Below, piece after piece: positions 33,134-44,810 of a stretch of DNA of 64,000 nt. Numbering within the stretch: the first letter of the stretch is position 1; every line of letters begins with the position of its first letter. The position numbers and the translations under genes were made by a program. Source of the stretch: Xylogone sp. PMI_703 (Eukaryota; Ascomycota; Leotiomycetes). The DNA lies in the NCBI GenBank assembly GCA_021399445.1, contig JAJTUQ010000003.1, positions 2,852,001 through 2,916,000 on the forward strand, in the 5' to 3' direction. The notes beneath the pieces were generated by a model. The model made no database searches. It saw only the letters and a program-made list of their open reading frames with translations, and was not told where the DNA came from.

Positions 33134-35585
33134 ATGATGACTAGTTTGGCTCAAGCGTACTCACCACACCCCGTGGGACTTCAACAGCATCCGGGCGTCG
33201 TTCCTCAGGGACATCCGATGGCTGGAGTTCCACATAATCCGGGGCCGCAGGGCGGTCAACCAGGCCCCGGAATGCCTCAACAAATGCATATGGGAGTTTC
33301 TGGTCCTGGACCTCAAGTAACTCAAGCAGGTGCTCTAATGGGTGGTATGCCTCCAGGAGCTGGTGGACCAAATGCCCATGCCTTATCACATCTAAATCCA
33401 GCACAAGCGCAGCAAGCGCAATTATACCAGCAACAGCAAGCTATGAATTGTATGTTTTCTTATTTTATACGAGATCTGCTTGGGTAGCTTCCCTAACGAG
33501 CTACCTCATGCTGAACCCTGTTCAGGGTCAAACGAATATCATTGCTAATTCATTTTCCGTTTAGTTGCAAACAACCCCCAGCTACAGCAGCAGATGCAGC
33601 AACAACAACAGATGATACAGCATCAAAGGCAACAGGCAGCGAGACAGGCACTTATGGCTCAGCAGTATGGTGGAATGCCGGTAGGAATGCCAAACGGCAT
33701 GAACCAAATGAGTGCAGCTCAATTTGCAGCAATGAGGGGCACTCCGATGCCGCGACCTGTCAATCTGCCCCAGCACCTCCAGGTCCAACAACAAGCGATG
33801 GAACAACAGCAGGCACATCAAGCACAGCAGCAGGTGAGTTGCGCGTTGTTACTCTCAGGTTTTGTAATTTTTTTCAGGTGCTGATCGATCTTTAGCATCA
33901 ACAACTTATGGCCCAGCAGTTAGCCATGCAACAACATGCGGCACAGGCACAAGGTAATACTCCAGGCCAACCAGGACAGATGGGGCCGCAACAGCTTCAA
34001 AATTTGCAGCAGGCTCAGCTAGCTGCTCAACATCAACAACAACAGCAGCAACAAGCTCAAGCTGCTGCGGCGGCAGCTCAACAGAATCAAGGCCAAGCAC
34101 AAGGTCCTCATCCACCCCAACAGGGCCAACCAAATCCCCAAGGACAGCTCCAGCAACAACCCCAGACCCCAGGTCAACAACAATCAGCAATGCAACAACA
34201 TCAAGCTGCGACCGCTGCAGCTTTAATGCAGCAACATCAACAACAGAGACAAGGTGATAAAATGAAAGGACAGTGCATTATGCGCTTGATTCAGTTCGGT
34301 GATCATTTAAGTAATTTTGGGGCGACAACAAAATCCTTGGACGTGTATATGACCGGTGGCGTATCACGGCTTACTGCCCAAGGAAATAAGCAGCGGGACG
34401 ATCTTAACTACTGGTTAGCCTTCGTAGATCGATTTTTCTCTACACGGGGAGTATTGCGCCACTCTGTTTGGATCGTAGATGAGAATTCGAATAAGCAGTA
34501 CGAGATAACGTTTCCAGCCTTGGCACGCTACTTTTACACACACTTTGAGAGTGGAGTTATAAATATGCAGATGTTGATGGAGAAAGGTTCCGAGAAGGAG
34601 TTACCAAACGGACATTTCATCGAGAGCCAGAAGTCTAGTTTCGTGTATTGGTTCGACAATGGATCGCAGGTAAGTAATGCCTACGGTTTCTCGCGACTCT
34701 AGGAGACCGATATAAGATCTAATGCTGATTTCTTTTAGCTTGTTGCAACAGGCACCTTAAGGGCACATTTCGATGCCGAGCAAAAAATTGAACTTCTAGA
34801 GTTTGTTACCAGTAGCCATGAGGAATACTTCCCCAAGACACGTGTAGTCGAGGCTGCTCGGCCACTTCACGAATGGGTAAAGGACTGGCACAAAGTAAAT
34901 GCCATTCCAGATGGCAAACAATCGCCTGAAATGAATAAAAAGAAACCAAAAGCAATGAAATCTCCCCCTCAGCCACCACCTGATATCAACTTACCCATGT
35001 CAAAAGTCAAACCTAGTATGGGCATCACGCCATCGGTGTTCCAGTTCTTAGAGGTATGTATAAACATGTCAATAGATCAGTCAATTCTGATATGCTCTAT
35101 AGTTTGCCGAAGTCATGGGTCAGATGAATCCCTTATTCAATTACTCCCATCAAAATCCCTCCCTCGCCCCGTACGCAGCCCTTGACCAGTACGTCACTCA
35201 GATTACCCAAAACGGTGTCAACGGTGCCACGCAACCAAATATGCCCGGCCCAAGAACGCCTGGAATGGCCAACTTCCCTATGGGGGCCTCGCCGGCAACG
35301 GCACATTTGCAACTCCCTGATGGCTCACCCCATATTGGTGGAAGCCCAGCCCAAGGTCCGAACATGCAACTTCAACAAAGTCAACAAGGAACTAACTCAT
35401 CTGGTCCCAGCGCAAACACAAGCCCCAACACCAGCAACAAGCGGAGGAGACCGAGCACAGTAAAGGCTGAAGCCGAAGCCACCGTAGCTGCTGCTGCTGC
35501 ACAAGCGAACGGCACGCCAGCCAAACCGACCGTGAAACCTAGTCCAAGAATAGGTGGAAAGAGACAGAAACCGAACCCGACCTGA
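33134..35585 (+). CDS. ptaB: PtaB/Ldb1-like LIM-binding transcription co-regulator
   Basis: Co-regulator that pairs with LIM/Flo8-type factors to control adhesion, biofilm and morphogenesis (Aspergillus PtaB, yeast Mfg1; family knowledge). Five exons: 33134-33449, 33565-33833, 33896-34669, 34739-35053, 35103-35585; 718 aa. Residues 1-310 are Gln/Pro/Met-rich with long poly-Gln runs. The LIM-binding domain starts about 315 (GDKMKGQCIMRLIQFGDHLS) and includes WLAFVDRFFSTRGVLRHSVW, FPALARYFYTHFESGV and the post-splice LVATGTLRAHFDAEQKIELL. The tail carries KKRRPS-like basic residues and an Ala run. The symbol follows the family; orthology was not tested. Confidence 0.9.
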
Positions 35586-36533
35586 CAGTGACATATTATT
35601 TTGGAGTATTCTAGCAAAGAGCGTTGGCGTGGATCTAATTAAAGGATAGGAGAGGTGAATGAATTCAGAGGAGTCGATTCAAGTATCAGATGATCGAAGC
35701 TATCCTTATTCATAACGAAGTTCGCTCGAACCCATCGCCATATCTAGTTTTGGATCCTGGTGAAATATTTCGAGCTAAAAATACGCTGGTTAATTTACCT
35801 CGGCGTAAATCTCTCCCTCGACCTCTACTGAAGTCGGGTTCGACATCGAAAATTTATCATGTGTTAATTGGTTGTTTCATTCCGGTCGTTGGGATTATTC
35901 GTGCTTTTTCAAGGGCCTTTTCAATAGCAGGAGCAAACAGGTTATATATCGACGCCACACCATGCTTGCGTTTGTGTGTTTTCTTTTCGCGCGTTTGCTA
36001 CTCTTTTTTTTGGAAAGGGGATAATAACTGTACCATACTTGCTTGTCATTATGTCTTGCATTCCATATTCATCATTGGTGTGTCGGAAGGAACGCTTTCT
36101 ATACCCACTGCCGTTTCTTTGTTTTGGTAGGGGAGAATGGAGAGAAGGAGTGAATTGGGTGTATAGCTGGTGCGTGGCTGGGTAGAAAATGCTTAGAGCT
36201 GCAGTATGAAGTGAATGAATTGAAATTAAAAGTTGGTCGTCACCTATCTTATATATTTCAAGGCCTATATTCATCCATGCTTCCTGCTGAAGAACCGCTT
36301 TGATCATCTTAATGTGATTCGATGAGAGACCTTTCAGCAAATTTCATGTAGAAGTGATTTGGAGCTAACGAAATTCTATCTGAATCCTTGGATACCCCAG
36401 CCTTTTAAGTAATATGATACAATTATTCATTGGCGCCATCTCAAATCCAATTAACCACAGTAAACCCTAACATACCAAAAGAAGAAGAAAATTATAGAGA
36501 AATAGGTGCAGCCCAGTCAAGAATTCCAGCAAC
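35586..36533. other. Convergent intergenic spacer
   Basis: 948 nt. A 146-codon frame at 35690-36130 is open through this 3' region but has no recognisable motif and looks like chance. Confidence 0.45.
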
Positions 36534-37961
36534 TTAATTGACTTCCTCAATTAACTTCCCACCCATCCCAGACTTAGCTGGAACCGTATTCTGAAAAAGG
36601 GATCCAACAGGTTTATCCAACCATTCTTCTGGAACGCAAATACGGTTTCCATCCTTATTACTGATCCATCTCACAAATAAAGGGTTGGGTTTCTGGGGCT
36701 CCGTATCTGGAGTGACATCCCCGGCATTAGTAATCTCCTTGCGGCGAGAACTCGTCTTCGGCGCTTGCTTTTTAAGAAGCTTATTTATTGTCTCCATCTG
36801 ACTAGGGTGTTAGCAAGATCTAATGAGACCAAGAAAGGGTGACGAAAGTACTTTTTCCTCTTCATTGCGTTTCTCGCTGAGATTCTTTCTTCTTCGAGCC
36901 ATTTCTGCTCGACGCATTGCATGCTCTTCAGCAGTCAAGTGCTTCTTCACTTGTACTTCTGTATATAGATTAATATGAGTCCTGAAATCAGCTGTAAAAG
37001 CCAACTTACCATCAGGGAGTGCCAATAGGTGACCGCTTCCACCCTCCACTAATCTAGCTCGTTGTCTCTTCGTCAATTTGCTGATATCAGGGGTAGTTGC
37101 ACGACTCCCACCAGCCGGTGTCTCATCATCACTATCCATCTCCTCATCTTCTTCCTCTTCCTCCTCCTCCTCATCTTCATCCACTACCTCGACGTCTTCA
37201 TCTTCTCCTTCAGCATCTTCCTCATTCCCCATTTGCATGCTGACTTCTTCATCCTCTTCTTCTACCTCATCTTCATCATCCTCGACGCTGTCAAGTTCGC
37301 TCAACTCCTCGTCGTCACTACCATTAGCCATCTCTTTCTGCTCCACAGACATCAAATTTCCCTTAGACGGCGGTGGTTTCACAGTAGCGGTTTGCTTCCC
37401 AGATTGAGCTTTGGATATCTTAATCACAGGTGGTGGAGGTAGGTCAATATCGATCTCCTCTCCCTCGGCATCTTCATCCCCAAGGCCATCATCCTCGGCA
37501 TCCATGTCCTCATCGTCATCCTCGCCTTCAGCATCTTCCTCGTCATCGTCATCGGCTACATCATCCATCTCTTCATCCTCATCCTCATCCTCCTCGTCCT
37601 CACTATCGGAATCTAGGACATAGCTCTTCCTTACAGTACGGTTCCTTTTCCCTTCAATAATCTTTCCTCCAATGAAAGGATCTCTGGCGGTATTTACAGA
37701 AATGGAATCACCGTCACCGTCATCACCATCATCACTTGCATTAGCTCGAGTTGCTTCCCGCAGCTTGCTGGACGTAGTCTTCACCGTTAGTCGCATGGAC
37801 TGTGGGCTTCTAGATGAAGGACTACGGGATACGGTAGCCATGGCGGGGTTGCTATCTGAAACTGACCGACGAGATCTTGATGACATGCTGGAAGACATGT
37901 TAGTAATTACTGCTTCGGTCCTAACAGTCGCTGAGCGACGAGAGCTCCTGCGAGATGACAT
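36534..37961 (-). CDS. INO80 complex subunit IES2 (PAPA-1-like)
   Basis: Subunit of the INO80 chromatin remodeller that stimulates its ATPase (family knowledge). Exons 37961-37010, 36958-36852, 36797-36534; introns 51 and 54 nt; 440 aa. The N-terminal 110 residues are Ser/Arg-rich. Residues about 145-300 are extremely acidic (Asp/Glu runs), useful for histone contact. The PAPA-1 region, rebuilt across the joins as LPDEVQVKKHLTAEEHAMRR, AEMARRRKNLSEKRNEEEK and METINKLLKKQAPK, is diagnostic. It ends with FVRWISNKDGNRICVPEEWL. ATG 37961 is used because upstream in-frame sequence has no ATG. Confidence 0.92.
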
Positions 37962-39064
37962 GTCGCACGAGCTGAGATCTAAGGTGTGGCAAATGAGGCC
38001 TGGTATTAAAGACGGACGGATTGGAATATGATGAATTGATGAGCGACCGCGCAAAACTCTCTCTGAAGCAGCGTGTAGCCCTCGAGACTCGGGTTTGAAG
38101 ATGAGCGCTGACGAGCTGAGATGCGACTTTCCCTAGAGAGAGGCCACTTGTTGGCTCAAGAAGTCCAGGAACAAAGGTGACAGGTCGTCCTTCCCAGCCA
38201 AGGAGAATATGTGGCATGGGGCCGCCGCGCGAGCCGTTATCCCACAGCCAATCTCGCTCGTTCCTGCCTCGTCGCCCAAGCACAGGTGAGAGGCGGTCGA
38301 GAGATGTTTCTCGCGCCCGTTTGGGTTATTCCGACCATACTGGACGAGATGAGCGCAGGATCGAGGGAGCAGACACGCCACACCGTTCTCTCGACATCAT
38401 CTCGCAGGGTTCTCTAGCAGCTTGCATGAAATTCATAAAAATAAGTTTGCAACTTACTCGCTCTTAGTAAGGTGGCTTGATGGGCCCTGGTGGTCCTCTG
38501 GGATCTTGACCCGCCGACAAGTCGTGGTCGTTAAGGTATACCCCTACGAATCACCAGTGATCTGGCAGTCTGCGTGGCCGCTCCTCTGCAGGTGCTCCAG
38601 AAAGTGTATTTGCGCCTGTGCCACTAAATCCGAGAAGGGCGATGGCTGCTTGAGTGCAGCAACAAGTGCCACAACCTAAAAAGACTCGAGCTTTCAAGGG
38701 CCGCGTTACGGTCCAACTCGAACACAGGGCTGATTGTGTCCGCAACCCAGCAGAGAGCGGGAAACAGGTGCAGCTAGCAACTTAACAAAGCAGATGGCAA
38801 AGCAAGAGCGGGATCCAAGGGCAAAAAGGAAGAACTTCTCCCAGCACTTCACTCTGGAATAGCTTCAATGGATCGAGCAAACGGTCAGGTTCATTGGGGA
38901 GCGTTCAGGTTTGATTATGTCATCGTTACATAAGCAGTAACCACAGCATGCCGCGAGTTGAGCCGAGGCAGCACGAAGGCTTTCGACCATAATACCGAGC
39001 GAGACCAGGTAGGTCGCGAGCGCAAGACTTGTCATTCTCACCAAAACATCCTCTCTCCATCACG
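37962..39064. other. Divergent intergenic IES2 / PEX14
   Basis: 1.1 kb with overlapping short frames. No recognisable gene or element. Confidence 0.45.
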
Positions 39065-40235
39065 ATGGGCGAGCCGGATGAGAAGCAAAAGCCATCAGGC
39101 ATTCCATCGTGGCAAATTAAGGCTACAGAGTCGTCGAATCCGGCCGCGCAGGAAGACCCCGAACCAGCCTCCCGAGAAGATGTGGTCGCGCAGGCTCGAA
39201 AGTTCCTCGAAGAGGACGAGGTGAAGGACGCATCTCCCGAAAAGAAGGCCGCTTTTCTAGAGACCAAAGGTCTACAGAAAGATGAGATACAAGCATTGCT
39301 AGGCGAGGAAGAGAAGGCTCCCGAAATAGCGGCGCCTCCACCAGATGTAAGCCATTTAGAAGTTTACAGCTCCTCAAGTATTCTAACGTGAATTTGAGCA
39401 AACACCCGAATCTCACGATGAGATGCCTATATCCCAATCGCAAACATCTCCTCCACCATCTCCACCTCAACAACAATTCCGCGACGCACCTCCCATAATC
39501 ACCTACCCCGAATTCCTTACCACTCCTACCTCGCCCGCCCCGCTGGTAACAAAAGCCAGCCTGCTAACTACCGTCTACGTCTTCGGTGGGCTATCGGCCT
39601 TGCTCTACGGCACGAATAACTACTTGATTGCTCCTATGCTCGAATCTCTCACGGAATCTCGCCTCTCGCTTGCAGAGACCGCCACCTCCAATCTCACAAA
39701 GCTAATCTCGAAGCTGGAAGGAATGGTGTCAGAGATCCCACCCACGGTGACAATCGGCTCACTACACAAAGCTGAAACGGGGGAGATCGCGGCGGGGGAG
39801 AGCAGTGAAGAAGAGGATCCCACGGAGCTCTTTCACCGCGACATTGGCGTGCAGACCTCCATGCCCAGCACACCAAGTCGGTCCCACTCCATCTCGTCGT
39901 CAAACGAGCCTAGTGTACTGGAGAATCAAACCTCGCGCCTGTTCGATCTTTCAAGGAATGTTAGATCTCTTTTAGATTTTGACACCGCCGAAGAGGAGAG
40001 TGCCAAGGAACTCTCGACAAGCGTTTCCATGGTCCAGGAATACCTGGATACCATCGTTGGTGCGGCTCGAAGGTATGATTTTGTAGGTACTGCATATGGC
40101 GTTTCAGGAACAGGACGAAGTTCCGGGGAGCAGGACGATGAAATATCAAAGGTGAAAACGCAGATTATTGGAGTCAAAGGAGTGCTCCTCAGCGCAAGAA
40201 ATTTCCCAAGAGGTGGAGCAAGGGTGGTGAGGTAG
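39065..40235 (+). CDS. pex14: Peroxin 14 (peroxisomal import docking protein)
   Basis: Docking factor for PEX5/PEX7 receptors on the peroxisome membrane. Exons 39065-39346 and 39399-40235, 52-nt intron with TTCTAAC branch; 372 aa. The conserved N-terminal Pex14 domain is at about 36-80 (SREDVVAQARKFLEEDEVKD, AFLETKGLQKDEIQALL). A Pro-rich PPPSPPQQQ stretch follows, then one hydrophobic segment at about 149-165 (LLTTVYVFGGLSALLYG) and coiled-coil sequence (LAETATSNLTKLISKLEGMV). Ser/Glu-rich tail. An in-frame ATG at 39029 would add 12 residues; 39065 fits the family start better. Confidence 0.93.
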
Positions 40236-41080
40236 AGAGAGGAGAATGTACAGTATTTGGTCATGTGTACGAAGATATGGATGCATATTTTACAAATGGG
40301 TTGTTAATAGCTGTAGGAGTTTCATGTTTTCTTTAACATAATGCCTGGCTTTGGCAGTTGTAGCGATCCAAATCTATGAATTTAGGATATCCCAAACAGC
40401 AATAATACATTGATACACCAAACATGGAGAGATATTCAATTTATTGCTCAGTTTCGAGAAGCCAGATCTTTATTACAGAAGTAGAACGATTGAACTGCGA
40501 GGATTTGATACATCACGTGCCTCGTATATGCCCTTTGCATAGCCGTCGAATCACGGGCCACCATTTAGTGATGCTTGGTTCTTGGGCATGATCGCCCGTA
40601 CATGTGGAAGGTCAGCATGGTTGAGTTGCATTTACAATCCTGAGCTATCTGTCACGGGGAGCAAGCCTCGATCTACAATTATCCAATTATATTGATGCCT
40701 ACGACGACGTGTTTGAGACCCTCTAGTTAGTTGTGAACTGGATAGTGCAAACCCCAAGGTTCCACTTCCCGTCAACTAGAGAACTCTCTCTGCCGCACAA
40801 TGCGCTTAGCTGGACCTAACCTTCCACAAATCTCACGATAGCCTCGTCAGGGCCTTCGGATCATCCCTCCTCTACCAACGCGTCTCATACCACACGAGCA
40901 TATATCACGGACAAGTTGTCCTTGACGAGACTGCAAGGAGGAGGGAGGACATCTACCCAGCCTCGTGCGCCAGTTGCCGATTTGGAAGAGTACGAACTCG
41001 TTGACTACGGGCGGCAGCGGGGGAGTCGGAAGGAAGAAAAGCGTGCTGAGAAGTTACGAAATATTGAAGAGGCAGACGAG
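40236..41080. other. Intergenic, promoter of phosphate transporter
   Basis: 845 nt. CACGTG at 40514-40519, within TCACGTGCC, is the core bound by Pho4/NUC-1-type bHLH factors; it is 560 nt from the start codon. No other feature. Confidence 0.4.
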
Positions 41081-43817
41081 ATGAAGTTCTCTCACAGCAT
41101 TCAGTTCAACGCTGTTCCGGACTGGAGTAACCACTACATTGCTTACAGTAATTTGAAGAAACTGTACGTTCTAGCCGGACACACCACATTAAATTCGAGG
41201 AGCTAACTTGCCGTAGCATATATCAACTAGAGAAAACAGCCCATAGACCGGCAACAGGGCATGATGCCGAAAGTGCACCTTTAATACGGACCGTGGAAGA
41301 TCCAGACCAGGTATTTAAGAGAGCTTTAGATGTAGAACTAGAAAAGATATCGTCATTCTACCAACTAAAGGAACTGGAAATATATGGCGATGTATCGGAG
41401 TTCCTAACTGATGTGGCCGCCTACGAGGAAGAGGTTGAAGAGCAGGCTGAAGGCCAAGAAATCGGAAGACCGAGGACAGGGAGTCGTACGAGCGAGAGGC
41501 CAAGAACGGGCAGCATCTTCCGCAGTTTTACTTCGAGACCGAGACGAACGAGCACTATCAGCCGTTCGGTGGATGAAGATAGTGACGACGACGACGATGA
41601 CGACGAAGATGAGAGCACCGCCCTACAAAAGTCAAGGACTACCAACGGAAAGAGGAGAAGCGTCACCCTTGATGCGTCAATAGATGACCTACGAGCATCG
41701 ACTACAGACTTCACCAAATCCACAAGGCGAGGCAGTGCGAGTTATTATGACTTTGCGGAGCAGGCATTTGCTACTATACAATCGTCTGGAATCACACTTA
41801 AGAAGAGGGCTATCGGCCTTTATGTACAACTTTGCGAGCTCAAGTCCTTTGTCCAACTGAACAAGACAGGTTTTTCAAAAGTTCTAAAGAAGTATGACAA
41901 AATCCTTGACAGGAATATTAAGTCGAAATGCCTCAACAATGTTGTCTATCCTTCTAGCCCATTCGTTCCCGAGACTATGAAGCATCTCGACGAAAACATT
42001 GCGAGAATGGAGCAGGCTTACGCCGATATCGTCACCCAAGGCGATGTCGTTGCTGCGAAGAAAGAATTGCGAATGTACTTGCGAGAGCATGTCGTCTGGG
42101 AACGAAACACAGTTTGGCGTGAGATGATTGGTATAGAGCGGAAGGCGCAAGCTGCGAATATGGGATTGAGACGGACACTGCTGGGCCCCGATAACGATCC
42201 GGCTTCAGCACGACTTCAGGGGGATGATGATGTTGTCCCTGAAATGAAGGATATCGTCACGCCTATTGGGAGGTTTAGTTACCCAACTTGGCTATTTAGC
42301 TCCACCATGCTTACTCTCGTTGTGATAATTGGTATTTTCTTCGCCTTGCTATACATTCCGATAATGGACAAAGTTGAGCAGCAAAACTGTTTGGCCATGC
42401 TAGTCTTTGTTAGTTTGTTGTGGGCAACTGAGGTAAGAGTTAGAAGGTCATATTCTTGGAATACTTGAATAACTTCCGGATCCAGGTCATACCCTTGTTC
42501 GTCACATCTTTAATGATCCCGTTCCTCTCCGTCATATTGAGAGTCGTCCGAGACGATGACCGACATGTCCGATTAGATGCCGCGGCAGCTACCAAGTACA
42601 TATTCGCCGCCATGTGGACTCCGGTTATCATGCTACTACTTGGAGGTTTCACAATCGCAGCTGCGTTATCTAAATATGACATCGCAAAAAGAATTGCAAC
42701 GTTTGTCCTCAGCAAGGCGGGTACAAAACCTCGAACAGTCCTTGTTACCAACATGCTTGTGGCTGCATTTGCAAGTATGTGGATTAGCAACGTTGCAGCA
42801 CCAGTGCTATGCTTCTCCATTATTCAACCAATGCTACGAAATCTTCCCGCCGATTCTCAAATGTCCAAGGCATTGATCCTGGGCATTGCTTTGGCCTCGA
42901 ATATTGGTGGCATGCTGTCTCCAATTGCATCGCCTCAGAATATCGTTGCCTTGCAGATCATGACTCCAACGCCTACCTGGGGAGCGTGGTTCTTTGTAGT
43001 TATTCCTGTGGGTCTCATCTCCATCGTTCTCATTTGGATTACACTTCTAGTCAGCTTCCGCCCCGGTCGTGGAACTACTATCGTACCAATCAGACCAGTA
43101 AAAGACAAATTCACTGGTGTGCAATGGTTTATTAGTCTGGTCACACTGGCCACCATCGTCTTGTGGTGTGTAACTCATCAACTCGAATGGCTCTTCGGAG
43201 AGATGGGAATTGTAGCCATAATTCCCATGGTCCTCTTCTTCGGAACCGGGATCCTCACAAAAGAAGACTTCAACAATTTCCTTTGGACAATTATAATTCT
43301 CGCAGCTGGAGGTTTGTCTCTCGGCAAAGCTGTCAATTCGTCCGGTTTGCTTCACACCATTGCCACTGCCATTACGAAAGAAGTGGCTGGCATGAGCTTG
43401 TATGGCATCCTTGTTGTATTTTCTCTCTTGATATTAGTCGTGGCTACATTTATCAGCCATACGGTTGCGGCGTTGATCATTTTACCATTAGTGTATAGTG
43501 TAGGAATTGATATGGATGACCCGAGGCCCAATCTGTTGGTCATGGGCGGTGCATTGATGTGCAGCGCTGCCATGGGATTGCCAACAAGTGGATTCCCGAA
43601 CATGAGTAAGTCTTCCCTTCCTTGTATTCTGATTTCATCATAGACAGTGTTCTGATTTCTATAAACAGCTGCAATCATGATGGAGGATCCTCACACTGGA
43701 CAACGATACCTGCAAGTGACACACTTCATCAGTCGAGGTATTCCTTCCAGCGTTATCACACTTGGAGTTATCATCACAGTTGGTTATGGTTTAATGTTAG
43801 TTGTAGGACTAGATTGA
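41081..43817 (+). CDS. SPX-domain low-affinity phosphate transporter (Pho87/90/91 type)
   Basis: Membrane phosphate/sodium symporter of the DASS/SLC13-like family with a cytosolic SPX inositol-pyrophosphate sensor. Exons 41081-41163, 41217-42432, 42486-43605, 43669-43817; 855 aa. The N-terminus MKFSHSIQFNAVPDWSNHYI is a classic SPX start; SPX helices continue through SFVQLNKTGFSKVLKKYDK to about residue 330, interrupted by a Ser/Asp-rich linker with an acidic run. The membrane part starts about 375 and includes MWTPVIMLLLGGFTIAAAL, NVAAPVLCFSIIQPML and TFISHTVAALIILPLVYSV; the ASNIGGMLSPIASPQN loop matches the family substrate site. Could be plasma-membrane (Pho90) or vacuolar (Pho91). Confidence 0.93.
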
Positions 43818-44810
43818 TTTTTTCTCTTAATTTTGTATGCATTCACATCATGGTTAGACTATGGCATAATCTACAAGGGGAGTATACGCTTTGTGTTTTT
43901 GGTATATATTTTTTGAGATCTCTTGAACACTCTTCATATTTGTTAGAGTTATAATGGCCCCAGAGTAACATCACATCGCACTGTATTAGTCTAGTAGGAG
44001 TTGAATGTAGGACATATGATGTATCCTCCCATAGCCAGTTTACACATCATAATTATTAGCACACCATATGATTTTCTCTCACTGAAAGGAGTAAGCAAAT
44101 ACACTTGTGCGAGATCACGAATGAAAATCTTGATCGGTATTATCAAATTCATGGAAAAACATCTGAAAGAAAACAAAATATCAGATTCACAACAAACAAA
44201 ATATAAGGACTCTTATGGTAATTATGGACATACCGAGAAATATAACGCCAGATTCTATAGTTCAGAGACGCAACGGATGTGAATCAACGTCTTGCACCCT
44301 TTTCAATTACTCATACTTAGCAAAGAATCAGCAGACTCTGGGACTATTACTCTGAAGACAAATAAGGAACGTGTGCGTCTTGAAAGGAATAGTCTATAAA
44401 GTGGTATTCAAAGTATTCAAAACGTAAATCATCTAAGAGCACATAACTGTGCAGAGCTCATTAATCATTGCTCATTCGTTGATATTTCGTGAAAACGAGA
44501 GAGAAAAGAAAAAGCGCATGGGGAGATATATATGGTATGTGCCCCCAGATCCAGTAAATCCCCAAAGAATGCCGCCCCGTCCTGTGGGTCCAAAAGCCTC
44601 TGTTCCCGTATACCCCATCCGTGGTGGCTATCCACTGCCAGCCAGAAGTAGAAAAAATATCATGAAAAGAAATGAAAATAAAGAAATGGCTTCTATTCCC
44701 AGTTGGATCTCCATCCTAGGCAGCCAATCGAAACTTCAAGTAATCCTCCTATCCTTAACATGGCCAGACGTCCAAACACCATCATTGTTCAATAATTGGT
44801 GCTCACTCGC
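43818..44810. other. Convergent intergenic spacer
   Basis: 993 nt, AT-rich 3' flanking sequence. Frames present are short and unrecognised. Confidence 0.5.

Noticed and set aside
33594..34230. CAG/CAA-rich stretch as a microsatellite or mobile repeat
   Set aside because: Encodes the poly-Gln N-terminus of the PtaB-like protein, which is typical for this family; CAA and CAG are mixed, arguing against recent expansion.
35690..36130. 146-codon open frame downstream of ptaB
   Set aside because: Lies in a convergent 3' region, has no motif, unusual Cys/Phe-rich composition and a conflicting frame on the other strand.
37078..37660. Long Ser-rich and His-rich open frames on the plus strand
   Set aside because: They are antisense shadows of the acidic Asp/Glu region of IES2; GAA/GAT codons read backwards give TTC/ATC and TCx codons.
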